Part shown: positions 8,201 through 16,243 of the stretch, in pieces
How the letters are laid out: the number at the start of each line of letters is the position of its first letter
Position numbering within the stretch: the first letter of the stretch is position 1
Assembly (NCBI GenBank): GCA_045544835.1
Contig: JAZPZS010000071.1
Span: 1-22,206 of the forward strand
Length of the DNA: 22,206 bases
Origin: UBA1189 sp045544835
GTDB taxonomy: Bacteria; Bacteroidota; Bacteroidia; Bacteroidales; Bacteroidaceae
Direction of reading: 5' to 3'
Program-made: the position numbers and the translations under genes
The notes under the pieces: model-generated
What the model was told of the DNA's origin: nothing
Database searches by the model: none
The model's input: the letters and a program-made list of their open reading frames with translations, nothing else

Positions 8201-11200
8201 TGCTGAGGTTCTGGTTGCCACCGTTGACATCCTTTCCGTCAAGGAACTCCCGTACCTCGGAGGGGATAGGAGGCAGCACATTGCCATTGGGGCCTACGGG
8301 CATCTCGTTGCCGATGCAGAAGTAGGCATTCACCCATACCTTGGCCCAGGCGGCTATGGCATCGTCCTTGTCGCCCAGCTGGAAGTCGATGAAGGTCACC
8401 TGGCAGCGGTCGCTCTCGGGCTGGGGCTTACCTAACCAGAGGTGCCACTTGGGCTTGCCGTCAGTAATCTCAGGCGATTGGAAGGTAATCTTCAGGTCGA
8501 AGTTGAACTTGGCACCGGCCGAGGCCTTGGGCTTGCCTTTGTTGCCTTCTTTGCTCTTCTCGGCACCTGCAGAGGCCAAATCCTCGTCGTCCTGTCCAAA
8601 GGCAGCACCCAGGTCGGGAGCGAGCATCGAGAGCTTTTCTACAGGAACATAGTCAGACACCAACTTCTGAGCCACACAGGTCATATCGGCCGAGGCGTCA
8701 ACCGAGGCGGTCATCTGGAAGTACTCTTCACCTGAAGCCGCACGGGTTCTCGTAGCACTCGTATAGGTGTTCTCGTAGATGATGAGCATCTCGGCATTGA
8801 GCAAGCCATCCTTGTTGGTGCCGCCACCGATTAAGTGGGCGGTACCGCGCAGGCTGAGGCGGCCCAGGCGGTCTTCCTCACAGTCGTAGAAGCACTGTAG
8901 CTCAAACTTACCGGCCACCACAGACTCGTCGCTGAAGCTGAGTCCTACACCGAGCATCAAGCCATAGTAGCCATACTGCATCTTCTTCTGGTCGTTGCAG
9001 TTGAAGTAGAAGCCGCCGCTCAGCTCGGTGATGCCCACGGGCTGTATGGAGCTGAGGGCCTTACTGCCTACTGCTACCTCGAGGTAGCCCCACGATACTT
9101 TCTTGCCGTAGTTGCTGACTTCGGGGTCGCTTTGTTCCTTCTTGAAGTAGCCACCCTCGGCATTGAAGGTGAAGAGGTTGCCGGGGAGCGCAACCTTGAG
9201 CGTACCGCAATAGCCATCGCCATACTCGTCATCGTTCTTCACCGAGAAGGTACCCTCGACGACGATGCCGCCGATGCTGGCGCCTACACCGATGTCGTTG
9301 AAGGTGGCACCCTTGTACTCGGCACTCTTGTTGTCCATGTCTATCGCAGCCCAGATGGTGAAGCCTGCCGTAGCCGACACGCACTCTACAAGGCTCATCT
9401 TAGCCTTGATGTAAAGACCGATCTGGGTCTCCTCGCCTTGGTTGCGGGTAGTCATACTGAACTCGTCGAGGCCGATGTTGAAGCCTGCGATGTTGAGGCC
9501 ATACTCGACCTCGGTATCCAGTTTGTTGGCATCCTCCTCCTTGTTCTGCTCTTCTTGATTGCCAGCCTGGTTGTTCTTGTTGCCGGCTTGCTGGTTCTTT
9601 CCGGCTTGTTGGTTGTTGCCGGCCTGGTTGTTCTTGTTTCCTGCTTGCTGGTTGTTGGCTTGGGCAGAGCCTCCCTTGCTGCCACCTAACGTGACGCCGC
9701 CTAGACTCCAGCGGCCGAGGTCGAAGCAGAAGCTCTTGTCGTCGCTCTCAAAGTGGTAGGCATTGCCCTCGATGGTTTCCTTGCTGACGAAGTTGGCCAG
9801 ACGCATCCTATGGAAGCCGATGCCGGGCAGGGCGAAGCCTACCGTAGACTCCATCGACTTGCTGCCGGCGATGTTGATCTCGCCCGAGAGGGACAGTTCC
9901 ACGTCGGTATCGCCATCGAGGTAGGTGACATTGAAGTAGGTGTTCTCCTTCTCGAAGTCCAGCGTACCCACGAAGAAGTCAATCTTGAGGCTATCGACCT
10001 GGCGGGTCTCGAAGACTACCTTGAGCACCTTCTCTTTGGAGTTGCCGTCGTCATCGTCGTTGGCCGAACCGCCCGAACCCTCGGGAGTGTTGCCCTGGGC
10101 GGGTGAGTTGTTGATGGTCTCCTTGCCCTTGTCTACATAGAGCACCTTGGCATCGTAGCCAATCTGCCCGTCGAGCAGGGGCACATCGAAGCGTCCGTTG
10201 AAGCCGAAGCTGCCGAAATTACTCTGCAGCACGGAGAGGTATACCTCATCGAGGGTGATGCGCCATCCGCCCATGCTGGCAGTGCTTTGGTCAAGGACGT
10301 TGGTGGCGGCCAGCGTCATGCTGAAGCCGGAGTTATCGTAGATGATCTTGTTGGCTTCGATCTTGAGGCGCTTGTCCTCACCACTGTTGTCCAACTCTAT
10401 GAACTCGGGGAAGGATACGCTGAGCTCTTCGAAGTAGAAGCCCATCCAGGCCTTCATCTTTTCGTCAGATGAGCCTTCGTCGTTAATGCCTGCGAGTTTC
10501 CAATCGTATTCCTTGGGGAAGGCTTCGAGGGTCATACCGTCGGGGGCCTTGCTCTTGGAGTGGTCGTAGAGCACACCTACCGTGCTGCCACCCACGGTGA
10601 AGGTGTAGCCGGGGGCGTCGACATGCTCGAAGGCATCGAAGCGCACCTGGGCTATCCAGTCCTCCTTGTCGCTGATGGAAGCCGTGAGGCGGATGTCGGG
10701 AGCGATGCTGTCCTGTACCGCGCCATCGACCACCTTGACGATGTCGGCACTGGGGATGGCCATCTTGGCATCGACCACGAAGTCGGCAAACTCGCCGTTC
10801 TCCCACTTCACGAAGCAACCGTTGTTGCCCAGTTCTGTATCCCACGTTTCGATGTCGGTGCTACCGGGTGCAAGGAAGGTGATATTGAAGCCCGTAGAGG
10901 GGTCTTTGATGGTGAGGTCGGTGAGCAGTGCCAGATCACCCGTCTTGGGGATGAGGGTGCTGTCGGACATGCCCAGATGGGGAGAGCCGAAGACGAGGAT
11001 GTTCTCGGCCGTATTCACGTAGTTGCTCTCGGGGAGGGTAAACTGCGCGATGAGGTTCATGCTGGCCTTGTCGGGGCGGAACTCCATGCTCAGGAGCTGG
11101 ATGTCGACGGGACTCTTCTTGCTCACCGACTCGGGCAGCTTCACCGGAAGCTGCAGGGCGGGGCTACCCTCGACGAAGGTCATCGGGATGGCCTCCATGG

Positions 11201-14200
11201 TCTCGGTGACGTAGGTGTAGTAGGTGGCAAACTCACTGCCTGCAAGCATATTCTTCACCTCGGTACCCAGCTCGCCGGCTCCGAGGCTGTCGATCTTGCT
11301 CTCGAAGAGCTCGAAGGGGGCGAAGTTGAGCAGCTCTTCCTTCTTGGCCGACTTGACGAGGCCGCGGTAGGCCACGGATTCCTTATTAATATATAGGGTA
11401 TCGAACTCGACGGCTATCTTGATGGGGAATCCCATGGCATTCCAGGTGATGTAGCCCTTGCCGCTGTAGCAGGAGTCGATGCTCTCATTGGCCTTGATCT
11501 CCGATGCGGTGAGGATGAACTCGCCTACACGGATGTCGCGGAACTTGGTGATGAACGGGGCACTGCCTACCGCCAGGGTATCGACATTGGAACCATCGTC
11601 CTCGAGGGTCTTGCCCTTGGGTACGGTGAAGGCGAGCGCTTGTACGGTGTTGCCTCCGTCGAGGAGCTTCATGTCCTTGGCCACCTTGCGGGTGATGACA
11701 TTCTCAAGGGTATCGAGTTGATAGATCTTCTCGGCCGAAATGCCACCGCAAAGGTTGTTGAGCAGCTCTTCAGAGAGGGTGATGGTGCTGTCGGGTTTCA
11801 GGGTGATGGTGCTGTCGGGGTGGGTGACACCATAGTACTTGCTGTTGAGCGTAAGGCGCAAACCGAAGGTGGTCTCGTCGATACCCACGTTCTTCAGCGT
11901 TACGTTGAAGAATTTGCCTGGCTCCTCGAAGTAGGGTTCGGCCTCTTCGCTCATCTTGTCCTTAGGCTCGATCTTGATCTCGATATCGCCGAGCACAACG
12001 TCCTTGGAAGCCTCGAACTGGGTTTCTCCCTTGCCGAGCTCGGCTAGCGAGAGGTATTCGAGATACTCCTTCACGTTCTCCTCACTGGCATTACCTTCGA
12101 AGAGGGCCATTACCTTGGCATCCTCATAGGCAACCTCAAGCATAGGAGCGCTGTAGAGCACTACCTTAGCCTTGTTGAGGTGTTTCTCTGATACGATATT
12201 ATCGAGTTCCTTGATGGTGTCGCAAACACCAATCTTTGCATTGGCATAGAAGCAGAGTTTGTCGGCACCGCCACAAAGGGTGTTGATTTCCTCTTGAGTG
12301 AGCACCCGCTTCTCTTCGCCCTTGAGCTGTATGGCTTTGTCTATCAAGGGACGATGGTCGATGGTGTAGTAATTGGCATTGTCATCGAAACGGTATTCGA
12401 AGACAGGCATCACGAAGAGGTCTTCCTGGGTCTTGTTCTCCAGTGTGACCTCGAAGAGGCGGCCGGGCACACGGCTATAGTAGCCGCCGTTGCCGGGCAT
12501 GGGGTTCATCTTATGGCTGACGGTTACCGTCACACGCTCCAAAGCGACGCCTTCGACTCCACGGAAGGTGTGACGGCCGGTGCCGAGTGTCACCTTTTTC
12601 AAAAATTCGGGATCATCTTCGTCGACAGTCCCGAGCTTGTCGTTGTCGAATGCCAAGAAGGTTACCTTGTTGTCTTCGGCCAGACGCACGAGGTTGTTAT
12701 AGGAGCGCAGCGTGTCGGGGATGTCCTGGCCTTCGGTGATGTGAAGGAGCTTGTTACCACCGCAGACATAGTTGACCTCACTGGGCGTGAGCTCACGGGT
12801 GGCCTTGGAAGCCAGCGTGTAGATGGAGTCGCCCTTGTCGAACGCATCGTTGCAGGGGTCGTAGTTCTCGCCGGGAACATCGGTGAAGTTATAGTAGAAC
12901 GCCGGACGTATCTTCACCTCGCGGTCGAGGGTGTTGGTCAGCTCTATCTTGAAGAGGCGACCGGGGGTCTGCACATAGGGGTCGCCATTCTCGGGCATAC
13001 GGTCATAGAGAGGAGTAATCTTGACAAGGACATCGTCGAGCGTCACGTTGGGGTCGGCCTCGAACGGCAGACGGTTGCAACCACGAATGACGTGGGCCTC
13101 GAAGTCGGGAGTCTCTTGCTTGTTATATTTGATGAGGCTGTCGATATCAATAATGGCAATGCCCACAAGATTGTCGCCCTCAAAATTGATCAGTTCGTCG
13201 AAGGTATCCAGAGTGTCGGGAACTTCACCGCCGGAATAGCGCACACCCTTGCTGCCACTGAGGAAACGGTTCATCTGATCCAAGTCGAGCTTGATGGTAG
13301 CCTTGGGGTCCAGGGTGATATACTCCTTATAGAGGTCGTGGATAGCCGGAGCGTAGGTATATTCCGTATCCTTGAAGGTGTAGCGGATGATGGGGAAGCC
13401 CTTGATGGTCTCGTTGGTAGTGTTGACGAGCTCTATATCCCAGAGGTTGGCGGTTTTGCCGATGTAGGCATCGCCATTGCCGGGCATGGGGTCGAGCAGG
13501 GGAAGGAGGCGTACGGTGACGTCGTGGACGTAGGTGATGGGGTCGATGCTGAAGTCGCAGTCGCCCTGGCCGATGAGGGCGGGCTTCACCGTGCCGAAGT
13601 CGGTCTCCTTGATGGTCTGCAACAGTTCCTGGTTGTAGACGTCGATATGGGCATAGCTGAGCTCATCCATATTGATGTTCTCGTCCATGAAGTTCTCGAG
13701 GTTGCGGTACAGCTCAGTAGTGTCGCTGGTCACATACTTGCCATTCTCACCGGGTGTACAGGTGATGACACGGGTGCTACCGAAGAACAGCTCATGGTCG
13801 GCTTCGGTGAGCTGGTAGGTCTGTCCGGCCTTGAGGGTGATAGCGTGCTGGTACCAATCAGGGATGCAGGCGGTGTGTATCTCGTCTTCATCGGTGAGCT
13901 TGAACTTCAGGTTGGGGGTTACTTTGTACTCACGGTCACTGGTGTTGGTAAGCTCCACATCAAAGAGGAGGTAACTCTTCTGGAAATAGGCGCTGGCATT
14001 GCAGGGCATCTCGGTCAATTTGGGACTGATGGACACATCGATGTCGCCCAAAACAACGCTCGGCGAGGTTTGGTACTCAATCTGCTCGGCTTGTATGAAT
14101 GCCTCCTCGGCGTACTTATCGCTTTTGCCGAAGAGCTCGCGCAGAGTCTTGGCATCGAAAAGCGAAAGTTCTGCAGCATCGGCATCTATTGAACTGAGAA

Positions 14201-16067
14201 TGTTGGAGAAATCCTCTTTCTTGATGGTGTCGCCTGGCTCCAACTCATCGGTACCATATTTGCTGATCTTGTCGAAGTGTCCACAGATGTTGTCGAATTG
14301 GTCTCCTTTGAGGGTAAGGGTCTCGCCCGGACCTATGGTGATGGCTTTGTCGAAGCGCTCAGTATAGCCATTGCCGCCGTAGATGACACCATCTTTCAGC
14401 TTAAACAATAGGCGTGGAAGTATCTCATAACTGAGGTTGCTAAGGTTCTCGATCCTTGCAATGAAGAGACGTGATGGCCTGGAGAAGAGCACGTCGGTCT
14501 GGCTGGGCATCGGGGTTTTCTTCGTCTTGAACTCTACACGGAACACATTGCCGGCCTCGATGCCTTCGGCTACGGAGAAGTCGACACGTGCCTTGCCCAC
14601 TACCTCTTCACGCAGTACGGGCCTGCCGGTAAACTTACATACACGAGCCGAGACGGTATACTCCTTGCCGGGGAAGGTGTTTTCCGAAGGCTTACCAATG
14701 ATAAAGCCCGTCTGTGCCTTGAAGGCGATGACATCGCTGTATCGGTAACCACCGGCCAAGTTGTCGAACTGGTCATCGGAAAGCGTGATGACATCGCCGG
14801 CCATAATGGTCATCGATCGGGTGGAGTGTTGCATATTGGGCGAAGGACATACACCCCAGTTGTCCTTGAAGAACTGGAGCAGCATGCTGATGGTGAGGTC
14901 CTCGCTCGAGGTGTTCTCTATCGTCATCCGGAACAGCTTGGAGGGACTCTCGAAGTAGGGGGCCAGCTCGTTGGTGAGCTCCTTGAACTTGGGCTCGATG
15001 GTGACCCTGATGGGGAGTTCATCGGCACCCTCCTCGTCTTCGACAACGAGGTCGTTCTCGAAGCCTCCGCTACCGCCCTCTTCGGAAATCTTGAGCACCA
15101 TATATTGGCTCCTGCCCTGATTATTGACCAATGAATAGTCGGGGTTGAGCGCATCGGAGATGACAGGCTTGGCTACCACCTGGGCTACGAGGTACTGGGT
15201 GCCACTACGCTCCAGGTTCGATACGATGTGGTAGGGAATATCACAGAAGGGAGTCATAAGGCCCAGCTGCTGGAAAGCTATGCCGTTGCTGGCGATGGCC
15301 TCTTCGGGTGATTGGTTGGCCAGCATGCGGTAGAGCTTGAAATCGTAGGAGAACTGGCGTGAGAGAGCCAGTGAGGGGACATTGAATGCGGGTGTCGACC
15401 ACTCGAAGTGGGCATAGTCGGTGGGGAAGTTGACGACATCGTAATCGGAGTTGAAGTCGAAGCTTTCGGGATTGGGAAAGGTAAACTCAGGAGCTGTGGC
15501 CGAGTAGCAAATATCGAAAAAGCACTCGCCCTCACCGATAACGTCGCCTGCTTCGCCGTCGTAATTGGTCTTGGCGATGATGCGCAGGCCATAATGGCCT
15601 TCGTCGAGCAGACCGAAGGGCTTGCCGTCCTCGGGAGTCTTCATCGCCGAGGCGATGGCACCACCCGCAGTCTGTGTGCCAAGAGGATAGCTCTTCATAT
15701 GTTGCTGAAGCTCAATGCTGGAGAAATGACGGGTCTGCTTGGGTTGTATGATGAAACTGACGGGAAGGCTCCGATGGCTGCTCAGCGTGAGGTATGAACT
15801 GCTGGCAACAGGCCACACATCGACACCACCCTCAATAGGACCCACCAAGGAAATCTCGAGACGAACGGGAATAGCCGTCTCGGTATCCGTATTGGTCACC
15901 GATACGGTGAAGAACCTACCGGGATTCTCGTAGTAGGTAGCCACCTGAGGAGGCAACGGGTTTTGCTTGCGGGTGATATTGACACGCATCTGTTGCGCAA
16001 ATGCGGTAGTCAGCGTAGCTGCCAATGTGAGCAACGCCACTAGGGTATGTAGTCTTCGTCTCATCAT
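5235..16067 (-). CDS. Giant exported repeat protein (3610 aa), TANFOR-like tentative
   Basis: The signal peptide is MMRRRLHTLVALLTLAATLT, then TAFA|QQ; ATG codons at 16067 and 16064 are both possible starts. Eight diverged repeats begin near residues 27, 350, 509, 672, 846, 1009, 1176 and 1360. Each opens with a strand, a P-rich turn (MPGNG-like) and Y..xPGRLFxVxLxNT, and ends its core with LTxxExNxLCGG-like. Residues about 1507-2640 are beta-rich, split by three polar linkers near 1986-2010, 2133-2180 and 2491-2515. A glycine-rich, hydrophobic stretch spans about 2636-2776. An FN3-like segment with YFATEALPDYLTERDIALVR precedes an unrecognised 700-residue C-terminus rich in Y and W. No T9SS tail is evident at ...FKYKLPTW. 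From memory, the repeat length and the FN3-like motif resemble TANFOR-type giant proteins of Bacteroidota; this is unverified. It is flanked by a beta-barrel gene upstream and an FN3 gene downstream. Its function is unknown; a structural or surface role is likely. Confidence 0.85.
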   Translation of the reverse strand: MMRRRLHTLVALLTLAATLTTAFAQQMRVNITRKQNPLPPQVATYYENPGRFFTVSVTNTDTETAIPVRLEISLVGPIEGGVDVWPVASSSYLTLSSHRSLPVSFIIQPKQTRHFSSIELQQHMKSYPLGTQTAGGAIASAMKTPEDGKPFGLLDEGHYGLRIIAKTNYDGEAGDVIGEGECFFDICYSATAPEFTFPNPESFDFNSDYDVVNFPTDYAHFEWSTPAFNVPSLALSRQFSYDFKLYRMLANQSPEEAIASNGIAFQQLGLMTPFCDIPYHIVSNLERSGTQYLVAQVVAKPVISDALNPDYSLVNNQGRSQYMVLKISEEGGSGGFENDLVVEDEEGADELPIRVTIEPKFKELTNELAPYFESPSKLFRMTIENTSSEDLTISMLLQFFKDNWGVCPSPNMQHSTRSMTIMAGDVITLSDDQFDNLAGGYRYSDVIAFKAQTGFIIGKPSENTFPGKEYTVSARVCKFTGRPVLREEVVGKARVDFSVAEGIEAGNVFRVEFKTKKTPMPSQTDVLFSRPSRLFIARIENLSNLSYEILPRLLFKLKDGVIYGGNGYTERFDKAITIGPGETLTLKGDQFDNICGHFDKISKYGTDELEPGDTIKKEDFSNILSSIDADAAELSLFDAKTLRELFGKSDKYAEEAFIQAEQIEYQTSPSVVLGDIDVSISPKLTEMPCNASAYFQKSYLLFDVELTNTSDREYKVTPNLKFKLTDEDEIHTACIPDWYQHAITLKAGQTYQLTEADHELFFGSTRVITCTPGENGKYVTSDTTELYRNLENFMDENINMDELSYAHIDVYNQELLQTIKETDFGTVKPALIGQGDCDFSIDPITYVHDVTVRLLPLLDPMPGNGDAYIGKTANLWDIELVNTTNETIKGFPIIRYTFKDTEYTYAPAIHDLYKEYITLDPKATIKLDLDQMNRFLSGSKGVRYSGGEVPDTLDTFDELINFEGDNLVGIAIIDIDSLIKYNKQETPDFEAHVIRGCNRLPFEADPNVTLDDVLVKITPLYDRMPENGDPYVQTPGRLFKIELTNTLDREVKIRPAFYYNFTDVPGENYDPCNDAFDKGDSIYTLASKATRELTPSEVNYVCGGNKLLHITEGQDIPDTLRSYNNLVRLAEDNKVTFLAFDNDKLGTVDEDDPEFLKKVTLGTGRHTFRGVEGVALERVTVTVSHKMNPMPGNGGYYSRVPGRLFEVTLENKTQEDLFVMPVFEYRFDDNANYYTIDHRPLIDKAIQLKGEEKRVLTQEEINTLCGGADKLCFYANAKIGVCDTIKELDNIVSEKHLNKAKVVLYSAPMLEVAYEDAKVMALFEGNASEENVKEYLEYLSLAELGKGETQFEASKDVVLGDIEIKIEPKDKMSEEAEPYFEEPGKFFNVTLKNVGIDETTFGLRLTLNSKYYGVTHPDSTITLKPDSTITLSEELLNNLCGGISAEKIYQLDTLENVITRKVAKDMKLLDGGNTVQALAFTVPKGKTLEDDGSNVDTLAVGSAPFITKFRDIRVGEFILTASEIKANESIDSCYSGKGYITWNAMGFPIKIAVEFDTLYINKESVAYRGLVKSAKKEELLNFAPFELFESKIDSLGAGELGTEVKNMLAGSEFATYYTYVTETMEAIPMTFVEGSPALQLPVKLPESVSKKSPVDIQLLSMEFRPDKASMNLIAQFTLPESNYVNTAENILVFGSPHLGMSDSTLIPKTGDLALLTDLTIKDPSTGFNITFLAPGSTDIETWDTELGNNGCFVKWENGEFADFVVDAKMAIPSADIVKVVDGAVQDSIAPDIRLTASISDKEDWIAQVRFDAFEHVDAPGYTFTVGGSTVGVLYDHSKSKAPDGMTLEAFPKEYDWKLAGINDEGSSDEKMKAWMGFYFEELSVSFPEFIELDNSGEDKRLKIEANKIIYDNSGFSMTLAATNVLDQSTASMGGWRITLDEVYLSVLQSNFGSFGFNGRFDVPLLDGQIGYDAKVLYVDKGKETINNSPAQGNTPEGSGGSANDDDDGNSKEKVLKVVFETRQVDSLKIDFFVGTLDFEKENTYFNVTYLDGDTDVELSLSGEINIAGSKSMESTVGFALPGIGFHRMRLANFVSKETIEGNAYHFESDDKSFCFDLGRWSLGGVTLGGSKGGSAQANNQQAGNKNNQAGNNQQAGKNQQAGNKNNQAGNQEEQNKEEDANKLDTEVEYGLNIAGFNIGLDEFSMTTRNQGEETQIGLYIKAKMSLVECVSATAGFTIWAAIDMDNKSAEYKGATFNDIGVGASIGGIVVEGTFSVKNDDEYGDGYCGTLKVALPGNLFTFNAEGGYFKKEQSDPEVSNYGKKVSWGYLEVAVGSKALSSIQPVGITELSGGFYFNCNDQKKMQYGYYGLMLGVGLSFSDESVVAGKFELQCFYDCEEDRLGRLSLRGTAHLIGGGTNKDGLLNAEMLIIYENTYTSATRTRAASGEEYFQMTASVDASADMTCVAQKLVSDYVPVEKLSMLAPDLGAAFGQDDEDLASAGAEKSKEGNKGKPKASAGAKFNFDLKITFQSPEITDGKPKWHLWLGKPQPESDRCQVTFIDFQLGDKDDAIAAWAKVWVNAYFCIGNEMPVGPNGNVLPPIPSEVREFLDGKDVNGGNQNLSSKAQQLREEQLNKMINTSKGGLMFGAAAGASIGANMLIAYFDATIMGGFDIALVKLAGATKCSNNGKTMRGINGYYATGQAYIMLKGEIGLMIDLWIFSGKISLVEAGVGALLQVGFAHPTWFYGKMRAKCSLFGGMIKFNQSIEVEAGDVCIPYYANPLADIEIFGDVYPNYDDKDAGWEDNKRISPYTVPKFVTNMAIDSEIRLLDETTNANLEAKEYDTSGTGAKNAERTYMFKLLPHKLTEYRNKTAKSGDEYQVTASNTSGNRTDYTLNLSAMKPQTYYRLDLYGYALEKNKNGKWGNPRFTNPDTGRDYYQAWYDTCTVYFATEALPDYLTERDIALVRPDDAKWKENNRGTYSYSNSAPSYYNEMTRPYFCLVHSRQDLFRQDTRMIIRLEYNELNSRSGVWKQIGKDVNIAETRESNGRYVTWRAQSDINLSDIKSYPSKYKGAQLRYTILRVNTKDYNKYLEEGEKKIRAEYLTYQKAYDREGNLKSFSSRDLTSARARSTQAALKGDNAYVTNTANMSLRGGKPIVKDDKMVTETVDLSALTQSFEDDKVIGRTQDDMETAVKEFKESVKIEDFADVIYQYHMTTDMGFYDSFYSYMSSIKSSGSLENSPRTSVPSTTHVMIKSIDDTSLSGTTNWSNEYSTYLMNRFLNPYTTFLYWSDFAFAPGIEMRNYQYNRVVDKVLSSESAHIEFYNPNIRYWHDRPNFHGQLLYSVVTVNTKTNTHTGDWNLYDWNYYKNTIKGDKRHGVLVFNSGYSPSSMYTFMNRYKQLRPQKLLGSNTRYAISGDMNVWSQVKDYSLRMIEADAVAVENFTYGIWQYALSFSGKAVKSDRKVKDGNARDWSKAYHDVVVRSVASTGSARASYGDVDVVWRPYQIPYIWGMRYDHIYEVFPQERKTESAYITNGMENRNTIKFDSRKYLQDKISSVSYVFLRPDKYDTGNNVSERYMVTGRYGTATYTYTKSKPFKSGYTFKYKLPTW
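9530..9668 (-). repeat. QAG-N low-complexity linker in the giant protein
   Basis: At about residues 2133-2180 the protein carries five QAG copies separated by N/K/Q-rich spacers (QQAGNKNNQAGNNQQAGK and so on), then a charged EEQNKEED stretch. The DNA is a degenerate tandem repeat of gccggcttgctggtt-like units. It behaves as a flexible linker between two beta-rich parts and may vary in length between strains. Confidence 0.85.
11540..15990 (-). repeat. Coding region of eight diverged ~160-180-aa tandem repeats
   Basis: Signature pieces line up as YYENPGRFFTVSVTNT, YFESPSKLFRMTIENT, LFSRPSRLFIARIENL, YFQKSYLLFDVELTNT, YIGKTANLWDIELVNT, YVQTPGRLFKIELTNT, YYSRVPGRLFEVTLENK and YFEEPGKFFNVTLKNV. 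Spacing is about 160-185 residues, except after the first copy (about 323), which carries extra sequence. A second landmark recurs about 50-70 residues later: DNLAGG, DNICG, LFFG, FLSG, YVCGG, TLCGG, NLCGG. Copies are strongly diverged, so this is an old duplication series rather than a recent expansion. Confidence 0.85.
11777..11819 (-). repeat. 24-bp tandem duplication (PDSTITL twice)
   Basis: gggtgatggtgctgtcggg is present at 11777-11795 and again at 11801-11819 with no mismatch. It encodes PDSTITL-K-PDSTITL within the seventh repeat interval of the giant protein. It is a recent local duplication in an otherwise strongly diverged repeat region. Confidence 0.85.
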
Positions 16068-16085
16068 AGTCTTTTATATCTGGGG

Positions 16086-16240
16086 CCTCTCCCCCCGCCC
16101 TCTCCCTGGAGAGGGAGCTTGCGGGCATCGTGGCTGTTGTTTTCTTTCTTATAGTATCTATTATAGGCTCTATGGCTTCTATAGGCTTTGTTGGCAGCTT
16201 TGCTGCCTCTTCTTATCTTCTCCCTCGGGGGGAGGAGAGG
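16086..16240. repeat. Composite GC-rich inverted-repeat element
   Basis: The outer ends cctctccccccg (16086-16097) and cggggggaggagagg (16226-16240) are inverted copies apart from a 3-base insertion. Inside lie a perfect hairpin ccctctcc-ct-ggagaggg (16098-16115), a CTATAG-type 9-bp array (16151-16190) and a second hairpin ggcagc-ttt-gctgcc (16193-16207). The element fills most of the 176-bp gap between the beta-barrel and giant genes. No promoter box is evident in the gap. The hairpins could set transcript stability or attenuation between these genes. Confidence 0.7.
16151..16190. repeat. 9-bp tandem array C
   Basis: tataggctc, tatggcttc, tataggctt and tgttggcag are consecutive 9-mers starting at 16162, preceded by an imperfect unit (atagtatctat, 16151) offset by 3 bp. 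The family is the same as arrays A and B, more degenerate. It lies inside the composite inverted-repeat element. Confidence 0.7.
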
Positions 16241-16243
16241 CTG

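Noticed and set aside
12294..14192. 632-codon open frame on the plus strand
   Set aside because: It lies fully antisense to the repeats of the giant gene. Its product is rich in V, G, H, L and E without domain signature, as expected for a codon-bias shadow frame.
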